From Streptacidiphilus jiangxiensis (lineage in GTDB: Bacteria; Actinomycetota; Actinomycetes; Streptomycetales; Streptomycetaceae): DNA of 64,000 nucleotides. A program made the translations under genes and the position numbers. How positions within the stretch are numbered: position 1 is the first letter of the stretch; each line of letters starts with the position of its first letter. The stretch covers positions 1-64,000 of the forward strand of contig NZ_FOAZ01000007.1 of assembly GCF_900109465.1 (NCBI RefSeq), read 5' to 3'. Below are positions 58,250 to 64,000 of this stretch, piece by piece. The notes under the pieces are model-generated. The model made no database searches and was not told the origin of the DNA. It was given only the letters and a program-made list of their open reading frames with translations.

Positions 58250-58731
58250 TGCCGGGAAGCACTACGGCCGGCATGGCGACAGGCATTTCGCCGAGACCGA
58301 CCTGCCGAGCACACCCCGGCGTGACGTGACGCCCCAACGCTCACAGAGGGCCCGGAGGACTTGGATCCCGTACCCGCCTGTGCTTTTCAGCGGCCCGGTG
58401 AATCGTGGCGCGGGGAGCTGGGGGACGGGTGTCGAAGACTTTGATGTGCAGCAGACTCGGCGGGGCCCAGACCAGTTCCAGCAGCCAGGCCCCGCCGCCG
58501 TGCCGACAGGGCCTTCGTCAGCAGCTCGGATACCGACAACAGGGCGTTCGCCATCAGATCGAGGTCATCTGGTTGCTTCGGCTCAGGATCCAAATCCCAA
58601 GCGGTGATCACAGCATGGGTGAACGTGCGGCTGGCGGCCGCACTCGATTCGTCACCGCCCAGGTCCAGTCGCCGCACGCGCTCAGGCTCCGGGATCCGAT
58701 GGCCCGTGGTTCTGCCGCCGCGTGGATGCAT
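58250..58731 (-). pseudogene. Frameshifted anti-sigma (RsbW-like ATPase) relic
   Basis: On the minus strand, three frames in turn spell one HATPase protein. Frame A reads VRRLDLGGDESSAAASRTFT then NALLSVSELLTKAL. Frame B reads RHGGGAWLLELVWAPPSLLH then IKVFDTRP. Frame C reads STGGYGIQVLRALCERWGVT. These correspond in order to the N-box region, the central strand and the G-box (GGYG) of RsbW-type kinases. Two frameshifts break the gene, and the N-box Asn is Lys. It faces the sigma gene tail to tail. Confidence 0.7.
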
Positions 58732-58835
58732 GGCTGTGCACGTCGCCGAGTTGTGGTGTGTCGCTCACAACCGGTCCGGCATGGACCGTGTCGCCGCGCT
58801 CGTCCGGTCCATCTGCGTGGATGCGACGGTCGGCA

Positions 58836-59240
58836 TCAGCTTGATGGTGGGAGAAGGGTGCCGAGCGGGCCGAGGTCGAGGTTGAGGTCCTGCAGGGTCA
58901 GGCCGTAGCGGTTGCAGAGCTCGGTCATGCGGTCATGCAGGGCCAACAGCGTGTCTCCCAGGGCTTCCTCCTGCGCCTGTGTGAGGTCCCCGCACTCCAC
59001 GCGGTGGAGAGCCTGGCGCTCCATGAGTTGGCGGAGAAGCTCGACGATGGTCAGCACGAGTTTCATCAGATCGCGCTCGACGGTGTCCGGGCCGGTGGCA
59101 AGCCTGCGCGGCCGAGAATCGGGGCCGCACAGCGAGCGGTGAGAGGCATCGTCAGATGAGGGCGGTAGCAGTCTGAAGGCGCGGCTGGCTGCTTCCGCGA
59201 CTTCGTCGAAGCGGCCTGGAGGCGGGGGGGTGCTGGTCAT
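58836..59240 (-). CDS. gvpK: Gas vesicle protein GvpK
   Basis: The 134-residue protein has the GvpK core DTVERDLMKLVLTIVELLRQ, then LMERQALHRVECGDLTQAQE and EALGDTLLALHDRMTELCNR. GvpK is needed for vesicle assembly. It is the last gene of the leftward gvp operon. Its ATG overlaps the stop of the preceding small GvpA-like gene (ATGA), so translation is coupled. Confidence 0.92.
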   Translation of the reverse strand: MTSTPPPPGRFDEVAEAASRAFRLLPPSSDDASHRSLCGPDSRPRRLATGPDTVERDLMKLVLTIVELLRQLMERQALHRVECGDLTQAQEEALGDTLLALHDRMTELCNRYGLTLQDLNLDLGPLGTLLPPSS

Positions 59241-59473
59241 GGGAGTGTGCGTGGTTGCCGTGAGCCTGAAGTCCACGGTGCGGGGTGCTGCTCGCTGATG
59301 GACATGATCAGCGCTCGCAGCGAGATGCGGACGAGGTCGATGTCGGCGATCGACAGCACGATGTCGCCGGTGAGGACGACGCCGCTGCCCAGGAGGCGGT
59401 CGAGCAGATCGATCAGTGCGACCTGCCGCTGTGGCAGAGGGGCGCCAGGGTTGGCCCCGTCGAACACCGTCAC
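59237..59473 (-). CDS. gvpS: GvpA-family minor protein (gvpS position)
   Basis: This 78-residue protein has the GvpA/J/S fold: VALIDLLDRLLGSGVVLTGD, then IVLSIADIDLVRISLRALIM. It is a minor GvpA paralogue; by position between gvpL and gvpK it corresponds to gvpS of the Streptomyces order. GTG start overlaps the gvpL stop (GTGA). The C-terminal tail is short and Pro/Arg-rich. Confidence 0.85.
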   Translation of the reverse strand: MTVFDGANPGAPLPQRQVALIDLLDRLLGSGVVLTGDIVLSIADIDLVRISLRALIMSISEQHPAPWTSGSRQPRTLP

Positions 59474-60264
59474 GTTGCGTACTCCTCGCCTTGGTGGGGG
59501 GTGGCGAAGGAGTAGGGCGCCCAGGGGCCGGTGATCTCGACCCTGACACCGGGGAGGCCGTCGGTCGATCGGACCACGGCGGTGTAGAAAGCATCCGCGC
59601 GTTCCGTCTCCACGAGGTAGGCGTCGTTGGTGACGTTGGTGCCGGGCCCCGGAGCAAGTTCGCCCTGCTGGACGCGGTGGCGGACGCGGTCGATCGCGTG
59701 GAGACGGGCGGCCGCGTCGATCCGCTCGGCGGCCGTGTGAGCTGCGCGATAGCCGGCCTGCCGCAGGTCCTGTTCGGCGCGACGGTGGTGCAGGTAGGCG
59801 CGCCCGGGGCCGAGGTCCTGCGGCGGGGCAGTGGGTGGCGCGGCCGGGGTGTCGACGTAGAGCTTGACGCCCCATTCAAGCCGGCCGGCCAGTTGGGACA
59901 GACGCTCGCGGAAGGCATCGTGCCGTGCGTCGAGAACGGCGCGGACCCGGTCGTCGTCAAGGTAGACCGTCGCCAGCCGCAGCGGCAGGACAGTGGTGTG
60001 CGCGGCGATCCCCTCGATCACGTGGTGGTGGGCCCGGGCGATCTCCTCCAGCCAGGTGAGCTCCTCCAGATGGTGTCGCAGCGCAGCCTCGTCGAAGTCA
60101 GCGGCAGGAACGGGGCTCACCACGGCCACGACATCACCGGCGTTGGTGGGCTCGACGAGATGGGCCCGCGCGCCAGCCACCCCGGACAGGGTCGTGGCGA
60201 CGCGGTGCAGTGTGTCGGTGGGCCGTGCGACGGCGTAGGTGTAGGCCAGGTACGGGCTGGTCAT
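59470..60264 (-). CDS. gvpL: Gas vesicle protein GvpL (GvpL/F family)
   Basis: The 264-residue protein shows the GvpL/F pattern: YLAYTYAVARPTDTLHRVAT, HTTVLPLRLATVYLDDDRVR, LEWGVKLYVDTPAA and the terminal PWAPYSFA. GvpL/F proteins help build or decorate the vesicle. It overlaps gvpJ by 4 bases and gvpS by 4 bases. The order in the operon makes it gvpL rather than gvpF. Confidence 0.88.
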   Translation of the reverse strand: MTSPYLAYTYAVARPTDTLHRVATTLSGVAGARAHLVEPTNAGDVVAVVSPVPAADFDEAALRHHLEELTWLEEIARAHHHVIEGIAAHTTVLPLRLATVYLDDDRVRAVLDARHDAFRERLSQLAGRLEWGVKLYVDTPAAPPTAPPQDLGPGRAYLHHRRAEQDLRQAGYRAAHTAAERIDAAARLHAIDRVRHRVQQGELAPGPGTNVTNDAYLVETERADAFYTAVVRSTDGLPGVRVEITGPWAPYSFATPHQGEEYAT

Positions 60265-60698
60265 GGCTCGCCTCGGGTGGTCGGGCGGGTCCGGGGCTGC
60301 GCTCGCTTGGCTGCGGCTCGGCGGGGCGTGGGGTCTGCGTCGACGTCCGCGGCAGGTGGGAGTGCGGTCTGGGCTTGCAGCATCTCGATCTGTTCGCGCA
60401 GTCGTCGGTTCTCCTCCTCCAGCGGTTGGCGGTGCTCCGCGTGGGAGGACAGCGAGGGGTCGTGTTCCCACCAGTCGATGCCCATCTCCTTGGCCTTGTC
60501 CACGGACGCGATCAGCAGCCGAAGTTTGATGGTGAGCAGCTCGATGTCGAGGAGGTTGATCTGGATGTCCCCGGCGATGACGATGCCCTTGTCCAGAACG
60601 CGTTCCAGGATGTCGGCGAGGCTGGCCGACGACTGCCCGCCCGGCGGAGCAGATCTGGAGGGGAAGGAGTCGAACCGGTTAGCGAGTGGATCGGTCAC
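60261..60698 (-). CDS. gvpJ: Gas vesicle protein GvpJ
   Basis: The 145-residue protein is a GvpA-like core (SLADILERVLDKGIVIAGDI, then QINLLDIELLTIKLRLLIAS) with a long charged C-terminal extension that includes a coiled coil (LEEENRRLREQIEMLQAQTA). It matches GvpJ by size and position. The GTG start overlaps the gvpG stop (GTGA). Confidence 0.9.
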   Translation of the reverse strand: MTDPLANRFDSFPSRSAPPGGQSSASLADILERVLDKGIVIAGDIQINLLDIELLTIKLRLLIASVDKAKEMGIDWWEHDPSLSSHAEHRQPLEEENRRLREQIEMLQAQTALPPAADVDADPTPRRAAAKRAQPRTRPTTRGEP

Positions 60699-60943
60699 GG
60701 TTGTCGCCCCCTCCAGGCTCTGATCTCGTCCAGACGGTCCAGGAGCTCGTCCTCGCAGCGGTCGAACGTCTCCTCATCGATCTCGCCGGCCAGGAGTGCC
60801 CGCTCCAGGTCCGCGAGCTCGCTCTCGATGGGTCCCGGGTCGTAGTACTCGTTCTCGGCTGTCTCCACGACGCGTTCCAGCACCCAGATGGTGCCCCGGA
60901 CGGGGGCCAGCGGGAGAGTGAGTATCTGAGAGAAGAGGCCCAC
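60695..60943 (-). CDS. gvpG: Gas vesicle protein GvpG
   Basis: The 82-residue protein begins GLFSQILTLPLAPVRGTIWV and continues LERVVETAENEYYDPGPIES, then helices rich in Glu and Leu. This is the GvpG pattern. It is a GTG start with AAGGAA upstream. It lies 16 bases after gvpF. Confidence 0.9.
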   Translation of the reverse strand: MGLFSQILTLPLAPVRGTIWVLERVVETAENEYYDPGPIESELADLERALLAGEIDEETFDRCEDELLDRLDEIRAWRGRQP

Positions 60944-60959
60944 GGCGGTTCCTTCCGCA

Positions 60960-61673
60960 TCACACGAAGCTGTAGGCGGGCAGGGGACCGTACAGCCGGA
61001 CGTCGACGTGGTCGCCGAGTTCGCTCGCGAGGCCCTTCTCGGCCGCCAGGAACTGTTGCTCGTGCTTCTGGTCCACCAGGAAGGAGACGTTGAGGAAGTC
61101 CTCCCCGGTCGGCGCGGAGCTCAGCTGCTGGCGCGCGTGGGGTCGCAGCGCCTCGGCGATTCCTGCGGCCAGAGCGCCCTGGCGCGCCTGCACCTCCTGG
61201 GCCACCAATTCGCCGAGGGCGAGCGGAAGGTCGGGGTTGGTGTTGCCGCCGGTGATTTCGTCGTTGAGCCGTCGAGCCTCGGGCGTCTCCCACAGAATCT
61301 GCCGCAGCAGGGCGTCCTGGTCGGTCGCGGCCTTGAGGTGGTACTCGGCACAGTCCTCAAGCGCGGTGAGCTTGAGGGTGTACTCCTCACGGCGTTTGTC
61401 GAGTGCGGCTTGGACCGCCTCGTCGTCCGGGGCGGTGAGGCCGAAGCGCAGTGGTAGTACGGTGCCATCGGCCATGAGCCGTTGCTGCACGTTCTGGTGC
61501 GCGGTGAGGTCGCGGCGTTTGGGCCGCAGGTCGGCTGGAGCGTCGCTGACGACCGCGCACAGCGGCCCGGCACGCACGCTCCGAAGGACCGACGGCGGCT
61601 CGCCGACCCCGGTCAGACCTTCCAAGTGCCGGGGGTGGGCTGCTGCGGTGATGGAGTACACGTAGACGGCCAC
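60960..61673 (-). CDS. gvpF: Gas vesicle protein GvpF (GvpL/F family)
   Basis: The 237-residue protein has VYVYSITAAAHPRHLEGLTG, GTVLPLRFGLTAPDDEAVQA and the C-terminal VDVRLYGPLPAYSFV that mark GvpF/L. It follows gvpA by a single base and starts with GTG. GvpF is thought to bind the vesicle shell protein before assembly. Confidence 0.9.
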   Translation of the reverse strand: MAVYVYSITAAAHPRHLEGLTGVGEPPSVLRSVRAGPLCAVVSDAPADLRPKRRDLTAHQNVQQRLMADGTVLPLRFGLTAPDDEAVQAALDKRREEYTLKLTALEDCAEYHLKAATDQDALLRQILWETPEARRLNDEITGGNTNPDLPLALGELVAQEVQARQGALAAGIAEALRPHARQQLSSAPTGEDFLNVSFLVDQKHEQQFLAAEKGLASELGDHVDVRLYGPLPAYSFV

Positions 61674-61674
61674 G

Positions 61675-62106
61675 TCATTCCTCCCTGCGCCTGGTGGGCC
61701 TGCGGGCCGGCCGCTTGGGCGCGGGCTCCTTCTCCTCGTCGTCGCGGTCGCGTCCGCCGTGGAGGGTGTCGGACACGGCCTCCATCGCGCCGGACAGGGC
61801 GCCCTTGCTCTTCCCGCGGGCTCCTCCCTCGGTGACCTCCCCGACGATGTCGGTGAGCTGTGTCGGGGCCTTGCGCCCGGCCTCGAGGTCGAGACGGTTG
61901 CAGGCTTCGGCGAACCGCAGGTAGGTGTCGACGCTGGCGACGACGATCCGGATGTCGATCTTGAGGATCTCGATGCCGACCAGGGAGACCCGGATGAAGA
62001 CGTCGATCACCAGGCCGCGGTCAAGAATCAGTTCGAGAATGTCGTAGAGACTGCCGGTGCTTCCGCCGCGGGACACACTGGCCTGGCTTTGCGGCACCAC
62101 GGTCAC
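61675..62106 (-). CDS. gvpA: Gas vesicle structural protein GvpA
   Basis: The 143-residue protein contains the GvpA core SLYDILELILDRGLVIDVFI, then RVSLVGIEILKIDIRIVVAS and DTYLRFAEACNRLDL. This is the main shell component. A 70-residue hydrophilic extension at the C-terminus (acidic, then Lys/Arg/Pro rich) is longer than in cyanobacterial GvpA but usual in streptomycetes. GGAGG precedes the GTG start. Confidence 0.93.
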   Translation of the reverse strand: MTVVPQSQASVSRGGSTGSLYDILELILDRGLVIDVFIRVSLVGIEILKIDIRIVVASVDTYLRFAEACNRLDLEAGRKAPTQLTDIVGEVTEGGARGKSKGALSGAMEAVSDTLHGGRDRDDEEKEPAPKRPARRPTRRREE

Positions 62107-62173
62107 GGGTGCCTCCTTTCGCCGCCCAGCCCTGAGCCGGGCGGATGGTGCTGTCGACCACAGCCGGATGCGC

Positions 62174-62539
62174 TTACATGGGGCGGTCGACCTGTCCTCT
62201 GGTGTAGCGGCGTATCCGCTGGTAGGCGAGGAGTTCGCCCTCCTCGTCGAGGGTGACGCGGTAACTCGCCATCACACTGGTCGTGTCCGGGATGCGTTCT
62301 AGTTCCACCACCTCCACCTCGGCCTGCCAACCCTCATCGGTGGGCTTCAACGCCGACACCGAGTCCGGCGTGCGGCCGAGAAGCTCGGCGAGCTGCTCGG
62401 CCGCGGAGCGCATGGCGCAAGCTGCCGAGACCCGCCGAGGGCGCGCCACAGGACGGTGGCGAGGAGCCGGGCGTCGCTCGGGCACGTCGTCACGGGCAGA
62501 TGTACGGCGCCTCGCGCCGTCCTCCTTCTCAGCGGCCAT
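62174..62539 (-). CDS. gvpO: Gas vesicle protein GvpO
   Basis: The 121-residue product has a basic disordered start and the GvpO core: CAMRSAAEQLAELLGRTPDS, then GWQAEVEVVELERIPDTTSV and MASYRVTLDEEGELLAYQRI. GGAG stands about six bases before the ATG. It is the first gene of the leftward operon and sets the order gvpO-A-F-G-J-L-S-K. Confidence 0.9.
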   Translation of the reverse strand: MAAEKEDGARRRTSARDDVPERRPAPRHRPVARPRRVSAACAMRSAAEQLAELLGRTPDSVSALKPTDEGWQAEVEVVELERIPDTTSVMASYRVTLDEEGELLAYQRIRRYTRGQVDRPM

Positions 62540-63023
62540 GTCACTTCTCCGCAGTAGGAGACTCGATTGCCCTTGCTCTCCCACCCCTGTCTGCGCCTCT
62601 TCCCCTGCCCCGGACTTTCACGCACCTGATCCTGTCCGGCTTGGTGCGGTTGTCCCTGAGGAAGGGGTGAGGAAATATCGCCGGGTTCGGCCGCGGCTTC
62701 TTGGGTAGGAGCGCGGCACCCCAGCACGCGTCCACCCGGACGGCTGCCCGACTGGGAACAGCCGCTTCTTGGGCCTACCGGCCGCAATCAGGTTCGCTCC
62801 GGGCAGGCGCCGTTGAGCGCGACAAGAACACGAGGACATCCGTGTCACCCGAATTGACGGGCCGTGGCACAGGTGCCTTTCCTCGGCCACCGCTCCGTGG
62901 CCGAAGCACCGGTGAGCCGGGCTCGTTTGCCCACCGGTGACCGAGGGCACTGTCTGGCCCCGCCGCGCGTGCCCGCTTGTGCTGTACCGATCGAGAAGGG
63001 CACGACGAAAGAGAGAAATATCC
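62540..63023. promoter_or_regulatory. Divergent promoter region of the gas vesicle cluster
   Basis: This 484-bp gap separates gvpO from the rightward accessory genes and should contain both promoters. I looked for a SigB-type GNNTN-GGGTAT pair and did not find a convincing one. No gene frame is supported. Confidence 0.45.
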
Positions 63024-63872
63024 ATGAACGACACGACGAAAATCGCCCTGGCGGCTGCCGTCGCCGGCGGCTACGTACTCGGCCGCGTGAAGAAAGGGCG
63101 GCTTGCCTTCGCCGCCGCCACGTACATCGCCGGACGAAGGTTCGGGCTCGACCCGCGGCAGCTTGCCACAGAAGGACTGCGCAAGCTCGGCGAGGTTCCC
63201 CAGGTGGCCGAGCTCAACGAGCAGGTCAAGGGAGAGCTGCTGGACGCAGGCAAGAAGGCGCTGGTCGCCGCCGCCAACCGGCGCGTCGCGGACCTCGCGG
63301 ACTCGCTGAGGGAGCGCACGCTGAACGTCGGCAAGCCCAAGGACGAGGACGAAGACGAAGAGGAGGAGTGGGAAGACGAGGAACCCTCCGAGGAGGACGA
63401 GGAGCCGGAGGACGAGGAGGCAGCGGAGGCGGACGGCGAGGACGAGCAAGAGCCGCAGGAACCCCGCAGGTCGCGGCGCCGCACCACCACCAGTGACGGC
63501 CGGAGCAGGCGGCGTGCCTCGCGGCCAGCCGAGGACCAAGGGGAAGAGGAAGAAGAGGACGTCGAGCCGGCGCAGGCACGCAAGGCACCGGCGCCGCGAC
63601 GCCGCAGCACCACGAGCAGCGACCGCACCCCCAAGCGCAGCCGGACGCCGGCCCCCCGAGCGCAGGCCAAGCCCTCAACCGACCGTCCGCCCGCGAAGAA
63701 GGCTCCGGCCAAGAAGTCGGCCGCAACGGCCAAGAAGGCTCCGGCGAAGAGCGCCGCGCCCGCCAAGCGCTCCACGGCGCGGGCGGCCAAGGCGCCGGCG
63801 AAGCAGACCGCCGCCAAGAAGACCGCGGCCAAGAAGACCGCAGCAGCCAAACCCTCCACCCGCAGGAGGTAG
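63024..63872 (+). CDS. Gas-vesicle-linked protein with acidic and histone-like tails
   Basis: The 282-residue protein starts with a short membrane-like helix (TTKIALAAAVAGGYVLGRVK) and a helical domain common to Streptomyces gvp clusters (KKGRLAFAAATYIAGRRFGL, DPRQLATEGLRKLGEVPQVA). These are sometimes mis-annotated as DNA primase. It is followed by an acidic block (about 105-145, mostly Glu/Asp) and a long Lys/Ala/Pro tail (KKAPAKKSAATAKKAPAK) like histone H1. The tails suggest nucleic acid or polyanion binding. It is divergent from gvpO. The start at 63024 follows AAAGAGAG. Confidence 0.75.
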   Translation: MNDTTKIALAAAVAGGYVLGRVKKGRLAFAAATYIAGRRFGLDPRQLATEGLRKLGEVPQVAELNEQVKGELLDAGKKALVAAANRRVADLADSLRERTLNVGKPKDEDEDEEEEWEDEEPSEEDEEPEDEEAAEADGEDEQEPQEPRRSRRRTTTSDGRSRRRASRPAEDQGEEEEEDVEPAQARKAPAPRRRSTTSSDRTPKRSRTPAPRAQAKPSTDRPPAKKAPAKKSAATAKKAPAKSAAPAKRSTARAAKAPAKQTAAKKTAAKKTAAAKPSTRRR

Positions 63873-63875
63873 GCC

Positions 63876-64000
63876 ATGGCCGCCACAGACCGCAAGTCGC
63901 CCGATACCACGGGCTTCGACCAGCTGCGCGAGGAAGCCGTTCACTATCTCGGAGCCCAGCTGGAACACCTGGTCGACAAGGCCGGTGACAAGGTCTCCGA
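63876..64000 (+). CDS. Start of a gvp-associated protein (truncated at window edge)
   Basis: The first 41 codons read MAATDRKSPDTTGFDQLREE then AVHYLGAQLEHLVDKAGDKV. This resembles the start of the SRPBCC/cyclase-type protein that follows the primase-like gene in Streptomyces gas vesicle clusters. It begins 3 bases after the previous stop; GGAGG precedes the ATG. The rest is outside the window. Confidence 0.6.
   Translation, partial: MAATDRKSPDTTGFDQLREEAVHYLGAQLEHLVDKAGDKVS

Noticed and set aside
58836..59960. 374-codon minus frame extending through gvpK
   Set aside because: The N-terminal part is out of frame with gvpS and gvpL, whose motifs and ATGA/GTGA junctions are clear; only the gvpK part is real.

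Overview
This is a high-GC, gene-dense window from an actinomycete, most likely a member of the Streptomycetaceae. The signs are strong third-position GC, frequent GTG and TTG starts, ATGA/GTGA-coupled operons, a Streptomyces-order gas vesicle cluster, GAF-ANTAR and SigB-type regulators, mycothiol-type DinB proteins, NB-ARC/TPR proteins and gene families common in Streptomyces (DUF6959-like, DUF6225-like, FxSxx-type TPR). I saw no rRNA, tRNA or CRISPR array. The gene mix is accessory or chromosome-arm-like rather than core housekeeping.

Layout. 1-6433: assorted genes (a truncated CDS end, a cyclase-family hydrolase, an exported protein, a GNAT/Cys-rich pair, a degenerate-HD LuxR regulator, a methyltransferase). 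6577-15128: one leftward, tightly coupled operon of nine genes. It holds a PCMT-like methyltransferase, a stand-alone MurF-like ligase, a double NUDIX protein, a small unknown, a NUDIX protein, a HIT-isochorismatase fusion, a methyltransferase-NUDIX-GFA fusion and two further NUDIX proteins. 15129-16246 holds no gene I can defend. 16247-22124: an NTF2-like protein, a SpoIIE-type phosphatase, a DHA2 exporter and a mycothiol-dependent DinB protein. 22136-23386: a 1231-bp ISAs1-like element with 40-bp inverted repeats and an intact 10-bp target duplication; an isochorismatase-family gene sits between two transposase remnants. 24459-36021: an island of three NB-ARC/TPR proteins (one with two RHIM-like amyloid motifs, one FxSxx-type, one fused to a trypsin-like protease), an HExxH peptide-hydroxylase-type enzyme and a trypco2 protein. 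36363-49584: small regulators, a MarR-MFS divergon with an operator, ferritin-like proteins, exported proteins and gene relics. 49992-51229: an extra tatA-tatC pair beside a Tat-signal protein. 51368-58731: a deleted carbonic anhydrase and a stress-signalling block (two GAF-ANTAR proteins, STAS, TetR with operator, CsbD, PRC-barrel, SigB-family sigma, and a frameshifted anti-sigma kinase relic). 58836-62539: gas vesicle operon gvpO-A-F-G-J-L-S-K reading leftward, with divergent accessory genes running off the right edge.

How the parts may work together. The right third looks like a stress and buoyancy module in which a SigB-type sigma factor sits among small stress proteins and the gvp genes. 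The middle island resembles actinobacterial conflict or peptide-modification systems built from STAND ATPases, proteases and HExxH enzymes; I found no precursor peptide. The NUDIX operon looks like a dedicated pathway that handles nucleotide-like or amidated metabolites, but its product is unknown. All functions are read by eye from translated sequence; no database search was run.
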